Origin: Janthinobacterium sp. BJB426 | GTDB taxonomy: Bacteria; Pseudomonadota; Gammaproteobacteria; Burkholderiales; Burkholderiaceae_D | Reading direction: 5' to 3' | Assembly: GCF_002735705.1 (NCBI RefSeq) | Contig: NZ_PDZL01000016.1 | Coordinates: forward strand, 1 to 64,000 | DNA: 64,000 nt | Shown here: one piece after another, positions 22,254-30,152 of the stretch | How the letters are laid out: every line of letters starts with the position of its first letter | How positions within the stretch are numbered: position 1 is the stretch's first letter | The notes under the pieces: model-generated | Databases searched by the model: none | What the model was told of the DNA's origin: nothing | What the model saw: the letters and a program-made list of their open reading frames with translations, nothing else | Program-made: the position numbers and the translations under genes

Positions 22254-23837
22254 ATGCAACAAACCTCTTTTGATTTTGACAACAATGAACTGACAGAAGA
22301 CAGGAGCTTATGGACGCCCCGAGATATTTGGGTGCATGCCAATCAGCGAGTTCTTGAATCCTTCAGAGAGGATAGACGTTTTGAAAGAAAAAACCATAAA
22401 TCACCCAATCTAGAGGATCTCGCAACATATTTCAGTACCTTTTCGAACACCCCGGATGGGGGGTTGCTGATCTATGGGATCACGGATGCGGGGGAAATTA
22501 AAGGTTGCAATTTTTCTCAAGAGCAAATAAACAAGATTGAGCGTTGCCATATTAATCTTTGCCCAATGGCAAAACCGGAATTTAAGAAAATCCCGGTAGT
22601 GGTCGATGGCAAGTCAAGTTTCTGTATAGCGATTTTTATTCCCTATATTGGGGTTCTCGTAGAAACGAACAAGGACCAAGCTTGGATTCGCTACGGGGAT
22701 AGCAAACATCAGATGAGCGAGGAGGAAAAACGTGATTTTCGCTCCACTAGACAAGAGCTATCTTTTGAACTCTCGATAGCGGTTCACTACAATTATCCAG
22801 CGGACTTTGACCTGCGAATTATTCAAGATTTCTGCGATGCCTTTAGAGAAAGGGAGCAGCGTCCAGAGTGGAAAAATGATGAGATTCTGGTTGATCGACA
22901 TTTACTAAAAAAAGTCGATGATAAATATAAGCCATTAAATTGCCTAGTTCTTTTAGCAGCAAAGGATCCTGCGCTCACCATTCCCGGTTGTAGAATAAGG
23001 GTTTTGCGTTTCGACACCCTTATTGAGGGATCAGGTGAATCTTATTCACCATTGCGCGATAGGGTTATTGAGGGAAATCTGGTCCAGCTAATACAAAATT
23101 CTCAGGAAATTGTGAGCGCACAGATTTTCGATGTTACCTGGCTGAATGTGGACGGGAAATTTGTAACCACGCCAGAATATCCGAAATGGGCTTGGTTCGA
23201 AGCCATCATAAACGCATGTGTGCATAGATCGTATAGTTTTAGTGGGACGGAGATTACTGTAAAACTATTCCCGGATCGCATGGAAATCGAAAGTCCAGGG
23301 GGCTTTGTTCCGCCTGTAAACGAGAAAACAATATATCACACACGATCTTCGCGCAATCATCATCTTATGGATGCACTGAGGTATCTAGGTTATGTTCGTA
23401 TGGCTCGAGAGGGAACAAGACGAATACGCGAAAGCATGATCGAGTATCAACTTCCTGAGCCATCATTTAGACAAGAAGCATTACACGGCGTCGTCGTCAA
23501 GGTTACGCTGCGAAATGATCAAGAGACTCATAAAAGGGCTTCTGACAAAGATGTTGCACTCTACTTCGGCGTCGACGTGTGGCGAAAACTAGAAGAGCAC
23601 GAAATTAAAATCGCTGCACACGTTTTCAGGAATTCCACTGTACAAGTTTCGGAGGCTCAGCGACTTACAGGGAGGACTTGGGCTACTAGCAAGAAAGATC
23701 TGGAACGACTTGTTACTAAGGGCGTCCTTGTCTTTGAGCCCGGCGCGTATGCGCGCGATTCGAAAGCGCTTTACCGGCTTGTAAGGCCGCCGAAACAGTC
23801 TTCTGGCACGGTTAATTACAATATTGCACCCGACTAG
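22254..23837 (+). CDS. AlbA-2 (Schlafen-like) and GHKL-ATPase protein
   Basis: A 527-residue protein. Residues about 40-165 form an AlbA-2 domain (FERKNHKSPNLEDLATYFST, TPDGGLLIYGI). Around residue 317 the GHKL N-box EAIINACVHRSYSFSG is followed by FPDRMEIESPGGFVPP, the HATPase_c_4 pattern. A winged-helix tail follows (QVSEAQRLTGRTWATSKKDL). Proteins of this build are predicted regulators or helicase-like and some occur in defence loci. The gene is AT-richer than the prophage and is a lysogeny-region accessory gene, possibly an antiphage factor. Confidence 0.8.
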   Translation: MQQTSFDFDNNELTEDRSLWTPRDIWVHANQRVLESFREDRRFERKNHKSPNLEDLATYFSTFSNTPDGGLLIYGITDAGEIKGCNFSQEQINKIERCHINLCPMAKPEFKKIPVVVDGKSSFCIAIFIPYIGVLVETNKDQAWIRYGDSKHQMSEEEKRDFRSTRQELSFELSIAVHYNYPADFDLRIIQDFCDAFREREQRPEWKNDEILVDRHLLKKVDDKYKPLNCLVLLAAKDPALTIPGCRIRVLRFDTLIEGSGESYSPLRDRVIEGNLVQLIQNSQEIVSAQIFDVTWLNVDGKFVTTPEYPKWAWFEAIINACVHRSYSFSGTEITVKLFPDRMEIESPGGFVPPVNEKTIYHTRSSRNHHLMDALRYLGYVRMAREGTRRIRESMIEYQLPEPSFRQEALHGVVVKVTLRNDQETHKRASDKDVALYFGVDVWRKLEEHEIKIAAHVFRNSTVQVSEAQRLTGRTWATSKKDLERLVTKGVLVFEPGAYARDSKALYRLVRPPKQSSGTVNYNIAPD

Positions 23838-23857
23838 CTTTGGTGTTGAGATGAGAG

Positions 23858-23882
23858 ACGCCCGCCGTACGCGGGCGTTTTT
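23858..23882 (+). terminator. Terminator after the AlbA-2 ATPase gene
   Basis: ACGCCCGC/GCGGGCGT stem with a 5-base loop, then TTTTT. It ends plus-strand transcription 20 bases past the stop codon. Confidence 0.85.
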
Positions 23883-23995
23883 GCGCTAGGCGCCCGCAGG
23901 AACTTGCTGGCCGTCTAAAGTTGGATGAGCGCGGCCAACAGGGCGGCTTTTTTGGCGGCTGGAACGAATTATTTTTCCAGCAGGATCGTAGGCCA

Positions 23996-24289
23996 ATGCA
24001 TAATGCATTTATGCAACTATGCGCAGCTATCATCAATATCAAGCAAACCCAGCTGGCCGTGGTCCAGGTCGAGCCAGAACATACCTTGCCGACCACCGCC
24101 CCGGCCGCGCTGATGCGTGCACAGCGGTACTTCCCTACCCTCCCAATCTTGCTACTGTCACCACGCATTGGCGATTTCTCTCGAAGCTACGCCACGTTTA
24201 ACATTACTCCCCTAATCGGACACATTAACGCTGACGAAATCGCCTGGCGCGTCTGCGAGCCGCCGGCATCGCCCGAGCCACCCTTCTAA
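23996..24289 (+). CDS. Small hypothetical protein between two terminators (97 aa)
   Basis: MHNAFMQLCAAIINIKQTQL followed by AVVQVEPEHTLPTTAP and a mixed C-terminal half ending PPASPEPPF. The ribosome site (GTAGG) is close to the ATG; a longer frame from 23921 exists. It is a single-gene unit between terminators at 23858 and 24307, so it would need its own promoter. Function unknown. Confidence 0.5.
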   Translation: MHNAFMQLCAAIINIKQTQLAVVQVEPEHTLPTTAPAALMRAQRYFPTLPILLLSPRIGDFSRSYATFNITPLIGHINADEIAWRVCEPPASPEPPF

Positions 24290-24306
24290 CTATTCATACC
24301 TCCCAG

Positions 24307-24330
24307 CCTCGAAGATTCGAGGTTTTTTTT
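24307..24330 (+). terminator. Terminator upstream of PL
   Basis: CCTCGAA/TTCGAGG stem with a 2-base turn, then eight T. It shields the PL operon from upstream transcription. Confidence 0.88.
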
Positions 24331-24359
24331 CAGCCGTTGATTATTATTTCCAAATTTAT

Positions 24360-24370
24360 TAGTCCGACTG
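24360..24370. promoter_or_regulatory. Operator site 3 (TAGTCCGACTG)
   Basis: Copy of the repressor dyad abutting the PL -35 element. Confidence 0.83.
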
Positions 24371-24400
24371 TTGACATGCGACTAGCAGTCGGACTAATAT
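24371..24400 (+). promoter_or_regulatory. Promoter PL for the right operon
   Basis: TTGACA (24371-24376), 18-base spacer, TAATAT (24395-24400). It reproduces PR, including operators at the -35 and -10 and the bases TTCGTC after the -10. Unlike PR it has a leader of about 25 bases with a ribosome site. Confidence 0.87.
24386..24396. promoter_or_regulatory. Operator site 4 (CAGTCGGACTA)
   Basis: Copy of the repressor dyad overlapping the PL -10 element. Its centre is 26 bases from site 3. Confidence 0.83.
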
Positions 24401-24433
24401 TCGTCATCGAACAAGCAAACACAGGAGTACGAC

Positions 24434-24523
24434 ATGTCCCCAGCAGAGCTCGCAGCACTCGAAGCAGTCCTCGTCGCCCACGGCGAAGTGATTCCGGCAA
24501 TCGTCATCCCGGCACGCGGCTGA
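24434..24523 (+). CDS. Very small first gene of the PL operon (29 aa)
   Basis: ACAGGAG lies 6 bases before the ATG; the frame MSPAELAALEAVLVAHGEVI ends with PAIVIPARG. As the first frame after PL it could be a short regulator or a leader peptide. Short length limits certainty. Confidence 0.5.
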   Translation: MSPAELAALEAVLVAHGEVIPAIVIPARG

Positions 24524-24528
24524 TCGTC

Positions 24529-24753
24529 ATGAAGACCACCTCAAGCATCGTCGCCACCAAAGCCACCAACGACGGCCATTGCGCCGGCCTGGTAGCAAGC
24601 ATCGGCTGCCCTCGCCGCCTGGAAATTTGCAACTCGTTCGGCGTTGCCCTGCCGAGTGGGCAGTTGAAGTATTTGGAATGCGGCGCTGCCGAAGCGATGC
24701 GCGCCGAGGCCTACCGCAACTGCACCGGCCCCTGGCGGATGGAAGCAGCATGA
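24529..24753 (+). CDS. Small phage hypothetical protein with Cys residues (74 aa)
   Basis: Frame MKTTSSIVATKATNDGHCAG with further Cys in GCPRR, EICNS, YLECG and RNCTG, starting 5 bases after the previous stop. The end overlaps the next start (ATGA). Function unknown. Confidence 0.55.
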   Translation: MKTTSSIVATKATNDGHCAGLVASIGCPRRLEICNSFGVALPSGQLKYLECGAAEAMRAEAYRNCTGPWRMEAA

Positions 24754-24983
24754 GCGCCCGTGACGCCCTGCCCGGCCTGTTCACCGCCCCACCGGCGCGC
24801 GCAACGCTGCGCAAGTACAACGTATCGATCAAGTTTGCAGACGGAATTTTTGAAGCCACATCTTGGGCAGGAAGCCCGAATCAGGCGCATGAGCTGGCGC
24901 GAGTAGATGCGCGCATGGCGTCTTGCACCGGCACGTTTTATGGCCGCGAGCTGGGCTGGACTGCAGAGCTGGCAAAAGTTTAG
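24750..24983 (+). CDS. Small phage hypothetical protein (77 aa)
   Basis: Starts MSARDALPGLFTAPPARATL at the ATG overlapping the previous stop. A compact middle (KYNVSIKFADGIFEATSWAG) suggests an alpha-beta fold. Function unknown. Confidence 0.58.
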   Translation: MSARDALPGLFTAPPARATLRKYNVSIKFADGIFEATSWAGSPNQAHELARVDARMASCTGTFYGRELGWTAELAKV

Positions 24984-25079
24984 CGGTCGCCCGCGCCGTA
25001 GTTCAAGGCGGGACAGGCCGGCGGGCCGGATAAATGCCCTGTGGGATCAGCATGCCCCGATTGATCTTCGTGAGGATCA

Positions 25080-25102
25080 GGCGCCCGGGGAAACCCGGCG
25101 CC
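25080..25102. repeat. GC-rich hairpin with a GAAA tetraloop
   Basis: GGCGCC-C-GGG, loop GAAA, then CCC-GGCGCC; one bulged C. No U-run follows. It sits in the 145-base gap before the 59-codon gene, in the leader of downstream PL genes, and could be an RNA control or antitermination element. Confidence 0.6.
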
Positions 25103-25128
25103 ACAACCAACCTTGAAGGAATTACAGC

Positions 25129-25308
25129 ATGTCGACTTTCAATAAAGACCAGGCCGTGAACGTGAAAGGCACCAAAACAGACCCGGCGGCGCGCCCGGGC
25201 AAGTTCGTGAAGACGCATCCAGGCGCACGCGGCGACTTCCTGGAAGTTCTGCTGGATGGCTCGACGCAAAGCCAGCGTTTCCGCCCTTCGCAGGTGTCTG
25301 CAGTCTGA
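25129..25308 (+). CDS. Small basic phage protein (59 aa)
   Basis: GAAGGA lies 9 bases before the ATG. The frame MSTFNKDQAVNVKGTKTDPA goes on with GKFVKTHPGARGDFLEVLLD and SQRFRPSQVSAV. It looks like a small beta-barrel and is close to frames seen in related phages. Function unknown. Confidence 0.6.
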   Translation: MSTFNKDQAVNVKGTKTDPAARPGKFVKTHPGARGDFLEVLLDGSTQSQRFRPSQVSAV

Positions 25309-25563
25309 TTTATTGGCGCGGCCTGTCGCCCAGGCCGCCGCCCCTGCCCTGCGCCAGGCAAGCGCAGGAACCACACAGAAGCGCCAACCGATGCAATTAA
25401 GTGCTGGTCAATTGCCCGTTGACGCAGACGCAGGTGAGCCGGCCGAGAGGCAGAGGCGCTTGGATTGGAGGCCGTTGGTTGGGGCTTCTGTGTGGTGAAT
25501 GCGCAGACTGATGCGCTGCCCTACGCGGGGCGTTTCTCAACCGGTACCCAGCCCGGAGAGGCC

Positions 25564-25743
25564 ATGCAGGCGAAAGCCAATTGGAACACTCAAGCCGGAG
25601 ACCAGCACCGGCCGCCACACGCGCTTCCTGGCGTACGCAGGATTGAAAGCCCCGTTGCGGATTTGATGTCGGACAGTGCGGCCGGCACCAGCAGGGTTCG
25701 ATTCCCTGCCAGGGCACCAATTAACCAGAGGAGCAGGACATGA
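25564..25743 (+). CDS. Doubtful small frame across the tRNA-like segment (59 aa)
   Basis: GGAGAGG precedes an ATG, and the stop overlaps the next start (ATGA). The C-terminal half (TSRVRFPARAP) is what a tRNA T-arm gives when translated, so this frame may be spurious. The region 25309-25563 holds no convincing gene. Confidence 0.28.
   Translation: MQAKANWNTQAGDQHRPPHALPGVRRIESPVADLMSDSAAGTSRVRFPARAPINQRSRT
25692..25719 (+). other. tRNA 3'-end-like segment (T-arm, acceptor strand, CCA)
   Basis: CAGGG-TTCGATT-CCCTG is a perfect T-arm. It is followed by CCAGGGC, A and CCA, in the right spacing for positions 66-76. I found no matching 5' half: the best acceptor partner is TTCCTGG at 25625 with one mismatch and one wobble, and no D-arm. 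It is either a degenerate phage tRNA or an attachment-site remnant. Confidence 0.55.
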
Positions 25744-25880
25744 GCTACATCATCACCATCCGCACCGGCCCGCGCGCCGAGGATATCGCGCACTTCGCCG
25801 CCATCGGCAACCTGGCCGCGCTGATCGATGCCGCCTACGACGATGGCGCTCTGGGCGTGACAGCGATGGTGCGGCCATGA
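25740..25880 (+). CDS. Small phage hypothetical protein (46 aa)
   Basis: Frame MSYIITIRTGPRAEDIAHFA then AIGNLAALIDAAYDDGALGV. GAGGAG lies 6 bases upstream and the stop overlaps the next start (ATGA). The strand-helix pattern is regular. Function unknown. Confidence 0.6.
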   Translation: MSYIITIRTGPRAEDIAHFAAIGNLAALIDAAYDDGALGVTAMVRP

Positions 25881-26122
25881 TCTCCCTCTTCCACCGCCTG
25901 TTGGCCGCCCACCGCCACTACCAGGCGCAGCACCAGCACCGCATGAACAAGATGCGCCTGGCCGGCGTGCGCCGCGAGTTGGCCGGACTCGAAGAAATGC
26001 GCAAGGAACTGATCACCGCGCAGATCGAGGCGCTGATCGACCTGGACGCATCCGCCGCGCGCGTGAAGAAGCTGGGCCGCGCCCACCGGGAGGCGCAGTG
26101 GACGTCGTCAGCCAAGCCGTGA
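25877..26122 (+). CDS. Small coiled-coil phage protein (81 aa)
   Basis: A helical, highly charged protein (RRELAGLEEMRKELITAQIE and ARVKKLGRAHREAQW). Coupled to the genes on both sides. A structural partner or regulator; no family recognised. Confidence 0.6.
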   Translation: MISLFHRLLAAHRHYQAQHQHRMNKMRLAGVRRELAGLEEMRKELITAQIEALIDLDASAARVKKLGRAHREAQWTSSAKP

Positions 26123-26238
26123 TGGACGTGGCCAGCCAGGCCTTGCGCAACTGGCATGCCGGCCACGCCATCGTCTACGCCGTCCGCCTGGCGCTGCTGA
26201 AGGCGGAAATCATAAAACTCACAAGGAAAAAGTCATGA
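26098..26238 (+). CDS. Small phage protein (46 aa)
   Basis: A GTG start 4 bases after GGGAGG, with a frame MDVVSQAVMDVASQALRNWH followed by AIVYAVRLALLKAEIIKL. It overlaps the previous gene by 25 bases and the next by 4. Helical, with a hydrophobic face. Function unknown. Confidence 0.55.
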   Translation: MDVVSQAVMDVASQALRNWHAGHAIVYAVRLALLKAEIIKLTRKKS

Positions 26239-27248
26239 ACGAAGTAATCGAAATGCCACGTCGCGAAAGCGCCGGCCTGGTTGCTGCCGAAGTGCACCGC
26301 TACTCGCTCGCCGAGATTCGCGAGCGCGTCAACCTGGTACAGGAGGTGATGCGCGGGATCATGAAGCTCAACACCCACTATGGGACCATCCCTGGAACGC
26401 CGAAGCCGACGCTGTACAAGCCGGGCGCCGAAGTGCTGTGTGTGACTTTCCGCATCGCCCCGATCTATCGCATCCTCGATCTCAGCACCGATTTGGTTGC
26501 CCGCTTCCGCGTTACTTGCGTCGGCCAGCACCAGGTATCCGACATCATGTTGGGCGAAGGCGTCGGTGAATGCTCTTCCGCCGAAGAAAAATATAAGTGG
26601 CGCGCATCCGTGTGCGCCGAGGAATTCGATTTGACGCCAGAAACGATGCGCCGTCTGAAATTTGCGAAGTACAACGGCAGTGTCCAGAAGAAAGTTCAAG
26701 TACGTACCGAGGCGGCCGATCTGTCAAATACGGTCCTGAAAATGGCATGCAAGCGCGCCATGATCGCCATGACCTTAAACGTCACAGCAGCATCCGACAT
26801 TTTCACGCAGGACATCGAAGACTTGCCGGAAGAATTGCGCGTCCAGGATGCCGGCGACCCAGCAATGTCACCTTTGGCGCTTGAGTGGGTGGCCAAGGCC
26901 AACGCTGCGCCAACCGCTGATGACCTGGCAGCTGTATGGAAGGCTGGCGTCAAGGCGATCAACGAGGCCAAGGATGCGGTTGCATCGAACGCCTTCAAGG
27001 CGGCTGTAACGGAACGCGGAACAACACTGACTGCCGCGCAGCCTGCGCCCAAAGCAGAGAAGCCAGAACCACAACCGCTGTCCACTGCTGCGGCCGAAAT
27101 ACTCGCCGACATGGAAGTGCTCGCCGACGACGGTGCCGAGGTCTTCGCTGCAAGCTGGGCCAGCCTGTCGAAATCCACGCAGAACATGCTCGCCGGTCAC
27201 TACGACGGCCTGATGACGCGCGCTCAGAAAACAGGAGGGGCAACATGA
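26235..27248 (+). CDS. Phage recombination-operon protein, SSAP-like candidate
   Basis: A 337-residue protein of a widespread phage/plasmid family: NTHYGTIPGTPKPTLYKPGA early, GEGVGECSSAEEKYKWR in the middle, then NTVLKMACKRAMIAMTL and TAASDIFTQDIE. It lies directly before a YqaJ exonuclease (ATGA overlap), the place of a single-strand annealing protein such as Bet. That role is inferred from context; I know no direct evidence for the family. The C-terminal third is Ala-rich and disordered. Confidence 0.7.
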   Translation: MNEVIEMPRRESAGLVAAEVHRYSLAEIRERVNLVQEVMRGIMKLNTHYGTIPGTPKPTLYKPGAEVLCVTFRIAPIYRILDLSTDLVARFRVTCVGQHQVSDIMLGEGVGECSSAEEKYKWRASVCAEEFDLTPETMRRLKFAKYNGSVQKKVQVRTEAADLSNTVLKMACKRAMIAMTLNVTAASDIFTQDIEDLPEELRVQDAGDPAMSPLALEWVAKANAAPTADDLAAVWKAGVKAINEAKDAVASNAFKAAVTERGTTLTAAQPAPKAEKPEPQPLSTAAAEILADMEVLADDGAEVFAASWASLSKSTQNMLAGHYDGLMTRAQKTGGAT

Positions 27249-27901
27249 GATTCATTGCCTGCGCCCAAGGCACGCCGGATTGGCACCAGGCCCGCGCCGG
27301 CGTAATCACGGCGTCCTGCTACGCCGACGCTGTGTCCAAGCTGTCTCGTATATCCGGCAAACGCAAGGCCGGCGATCCGTCCATCGCGTCGGATAAGTAT
27401 GCCGCAGACCTGGCCATCGAGCGCATCAGCGGCAAGCCGTACGGTGCACCAGTCAAGGCCTGGGTGCTGGATCGCGGCCACGAAATGGAGCGCCTGGCAC
27501 GCATGGCGTACGAGGCACGTACCGAGTCCATGGTCACAGAGGCGGGCCTCGTGCTGACGGATGACGGCTTGTTCGGCTATTCGACGGACGGTTTTGTGGG
27601 CAATGACGGCCTGATCGAGATCAAGGCGCCAATCGACAGCGTGAAGATCGTCGAGATCCTGGAGACAGGCGACCTGACCGAATACATGCACCAAATGCAG
27701 GGCGGCATGTGGATCACGGCTCGCAAGTGGTGCGATTTCATCATGTACGTGCCCGACTTGGCCAACGCCGGTAGCGACCTGTACATCAAGCGCGTGATGC
27801 GCGATGACAACTTTATTGACGCAATGGTGCTGGACCTGGCCGCTTTCGCGCGCCGCGTATCGGACCGCGAAATTCTTTTCAAACTCAAGGAGGCAGCATG
27901 A
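27245..27901 (+). CDS. YqaJ-type viral exonuclease
   Basis: A 218-residue nuclease of the lambda Exo/YqaJ type. QGTPDWHQARAGVITAS is the N-terminal signature, WVLDRGHEMERLARMAYE the next helix, then FGYSTDGFVGNDGLIEIKAP, which holds the metal-binding D and ExK. It would resect double-stranded ends for recombination with the upstream protein. Coupled on both sides by ATGA overlaps. Confidence 0.88.
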   Translation: MRFIACAQGTPDWHQARAGVITASCYADAVSKLSRISGKRKAGDPSIASDKYAADLAIERISGKPYGAPVKAWVLDRGHEMERLARMAYEARTESMVTEAGLVLTDDGLFGYSTDGFVGNDGLIEIKAPIDSVKIVEILETGDLTEYMHQMQGGMWITARKWCDFIMYVPDLANAGSDLYIKRVMRDDNFIDAMVLDLAAFARRVSDREILFKLKEAA

Positions 27902-29169
27902 TCACCGAAACCACCCAGGCCACGCAGGCCACCACCGCCCTCACCCTGCCGCAGCGCGCTGCCGTCGCGCTGGGCGCCGTGGACTATGAGGAAAAAATCA
28001 AGGAACAGGTTGCCGCCTCGACCGATATCACCGCCGTCATCGATCCCGCCGGCCGCGAGCAGGCGCACCGCATCGGCATGAACCTGCTGAAACTGCGCAC
28101 CGGCATCAAGGCCGTCGGCGAGGCCGCACGCAAAGACGCGACAGACTTTAGCAAGGCAGTGATCGCCAAGGAAAAAGACCTGATTGCGCTGATTACGCCA
28201 GAAGAGAATCGCGTGTTCGAGCTGCGCGACGCCTACGACACCAAGGTGGAGGCTGAAAAGCAAGCTGCGATTGCGAAGGAGCGCGAGCGCATTACTGCGA
28301 TCCAGGCTGATATTGCGGCGATCCATGATGCGCCGCTGGAACTGGTGGGCAAGTCCGCTGCCGATATTCAGGCGGCCGCAGCAACTGTGGCTGCCATCGT
28401 CGTGGACAAGGCGCGCTTTGCCGAATTCGAGAAGGACGCTGCCAAGGTCGTTGCCGAAGTGAGCGCCAAGCTGGCCAGCCTGCACGCCGCAGCATTGGCC
28501 AACGAAGAAGAAGCCGCCCGCATTGCCGCCGAGCGCGCCGAACTGGCGCAGCTGCGCGAAGCGGCTGCCGAGGCCCGGCGCATCGCCCAGGTGGAAGCTG
28601 AGCGTATCGCTGCCGAACGCCAAGCCGAAGACGACCGCCGCGCGGCGCTGGTCGCCGAGCAGGAAGCCGAGGCGCTGCGCCAACGCGAGGCCCAGGCCGC
28701 TGAATTGAAAAAGCAGGCAGACACCCAAGCAGAGCAGAACCGGCTGGAGCAAGCGGAAATCGCACGCCAGCGCCAGGAACTGCTGGACATGCAAACCGCT
28801 GCAGCAGAAGCCGCACGGCTGGCCCAGGTCGACGCCGACCGATTGGCCAATGAAGCTGTGCAAGCCGAACAAGCCGCACAGCTCGCCGTGGCGCGCGCCG
28901 CCGAGCAAGCCGCCCAAGTTGCCGCGCCTGCGCCCTCCGCTCCTATCGGCATCCGCCGCGCGCCCACCGCCTTCGCGCCGGCCGCGAGCCGCCCAGCGCC
29001 AGCACCTGACCTGCTCGACGCCGCTGCCGATGACCTCTACCCATCCGACAGCGACATCCTCGATGTGCTGTTCGACCAGTTCGGCCTGACGCCGGCCGAG
29101 GCCATCGACCGCCTGGCCAAGTTCGACTTCGCCGCCGCGCGCGCCGGCCTGGTCGCCGAAGCCGCGTAA
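27898..29169 (+). CDS. Long coiled-coil phage protein (423 aa)
   Basis: Residues 30-110 are a helical head; residues about 115-340 are an Ala/Glu/Arg/Gln-rich coiled coil (repeats such as AAERAELAQLREAAAEARRI). A Pro/Ala linker and an acidic tail with SDSDILDVLFDQFGLTPAEA follow. It is the third gene of the recombination operon. Function is not established; scaffolding of the recombination proteins is possible. Confidence 0.68.
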   Translation: MITETTQATQATTALTLPQRAAVALGAVDYEEKIKEQVAASTDITAVIDPAGREQAHRIGMNLLKLRTGIKAVGEAARKDATDFSKAVIAKEKDLIALITPEENRVFELRDAYDTKVEAEKQAAIAKERERITAIQADIAAIHDAPLELVGKSAADIQAAAATVAAIVVDKARFAEFEKDAAKVVAEVSAKLASLHAAALANEEEAARIAAERAELAQLREAAAEARRIAQVEAERIAAERQAEDDRRAALVAEQEAEALRQREAQAAELKKQADTQAEQNRLEQAEIARQRQELLDMQTAAAEAARLAQVDADRLANEAVQAEQAAQLAVARAAEQAAQVAAPAPSAPIGIRRAPTAFAPAASRPAPAPDLLDAAADDLYPSDSDILDVLFDQFGLTPAEAIDRLAKFDFAAARAGLVAEAA

Positions 29170-29196
29170 CAACCCGCCCATCACCTGGAGAAATCA

Positions 29197-29907
29197 ATGA
29201 ATACAGCAGTCGCAGCACCCCAAATCACCCTGCAAGCCATCCAATCCTCGCAGATCGCCGCCATCGGCCATTGCCCGGCGACCGAAACCCTGGCCGTGCA
29301 GTTCTTCCGCAAGGGCGCGCCGGCGGACGTCTACCACTACGCCAACGTCACGGCCACCGAGTATTCGGCCTTCGCCGGCGCCGAATCGGTCGGCAAGTAC
29401 TTTTACGCTCATATCAAGCCGCATGCCGACAAGCACCCGTACACGAACATGGGCACGCCGGCCGTGGAGCTGGCGCCGGTCAAGCTGAGCAAGGAGCTAC
29501 TGGCCAGCCTATTGACGGGCCGCGAATACGGCAGCGAAATGGCGAAGGAAGAAGAACTGCAGGCCAAGGCCGCCGGCCTGATCGTGATCTTTGGCGCTAG
29601 CGACGACCTGATGGAGTTCCGTGGTTTCGTGGAAGACGAGCGCGGCGCACCGACCGTGGCGCTGCTCGACGCCAAGGGCCTGCTGCCGTTCCGCGAGGAT
29701 ATCCAGCACGACGACGATGCACTCAAGGACTATTTCGCCCGGGCGCCGCAGGTGCGGGCCGTGGATGCACTGTGGGGTAAGGAAGACAGCTACAGCTGGA
29801 CTTACCGTACCGACGTGCCGCACGCCACGTTCGAAATCGTGGAAGGCGGCGAGCCGTATTGCCGCGGCGTCGTGATCGACGTGGCTGACTTGGGCGGTGC
29901 AGCGTGA
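29197..29907 (+). CDS. KTSC-domain phage protein (236 aa)
   Basis: Residues 20-75 resemble the KTSC domain (VQFFRKGAPADVYHYANVTA, then EYSAFAGAESVGKYFYAHIK). The central part has SLLTGREYGSEMAKEEELQA and LIVIFGASDDLMEFRGF, a segment common in phage proteins of this position. Some KTSC domains follow RNA- or nucleotide-linked domains; the role here is unknown. Confidence 0.65.
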   Translation: MNTAVAAPQITLQAIQSSQIAAIGHCPATETLAVQFFRKGAPADVYHYANVTATEYSAFAGAESVGKYFYAHIKPHADKHPYTNMGTPAVELAPVKLSKELLASLLTGREYGSEMAKEEELQAKAAGLIVIFGASDDLMEFRGFVEDERGAPTVALLDAKGLLPFREDIQHDDDALKDYFARAPQVRAVDALWGKEDSYSWTYRTDVPHATFEIVEGGEPYCRGVVIDVADLGGAA

Positions 29908-30152
29908 CCACCCGCGCCGAACGCCAGGCACAGGCGACTGCAAAGCTCCAAGCCACATGCGACAAATTCAACGCTGCACACCAGGTTGGCGCCGCCGTCA
30001 GCGTCGAGCTGGATGGTGGCGAGGTGCGCGAGACGGTCACGAATAGCGAAGCGCAAGTCATGGGCGGCCACAGTGCAGTCATCTGGCTGGATAGCATTCG
30101 CGGCTGCTATGACCTGGAACGCGTGACGGCTTTAAAGGCGGAAAAAGCATGA
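29904..30152 (+). CDS. Small phage protein (82 aa)
   Basis: GTG start overlapping the previous stop (GTGA). The N-terminal helix (RAERQAQATAKLQATCDKFN) precedes a small beta domain (AAVSVELDGGEVRETVTNSE, SAVIWLDSIRGCYDLERV). Common in this position in related phages. Function unknown. Confidence 0.62.
   Translation: MTTRAERQAQATAKLQATCDKFNAAHQVGAAVSVELDGGEVRETVTNSEAQVMGGHSAVIWLDSIRGCYDLERVTALKAEKA

Noticed and set aside
25397..25720. 107-codon minus-strand frame starting MVPWQGIEP
   Set aside because: Its start is the reverse reading of the tRNA-like 3' end, a classic spurious pattern.
27577..29184. 535-codon minus-strand frame over the exonuclease and coiled-coil genes
   Set aside because: Low-complexity Gly/Leu/Phe-rich product that mirrors an Ala/Glu/Arg-rich coiled coil; the plus-strand genes are coupled by ATGA overlaps.
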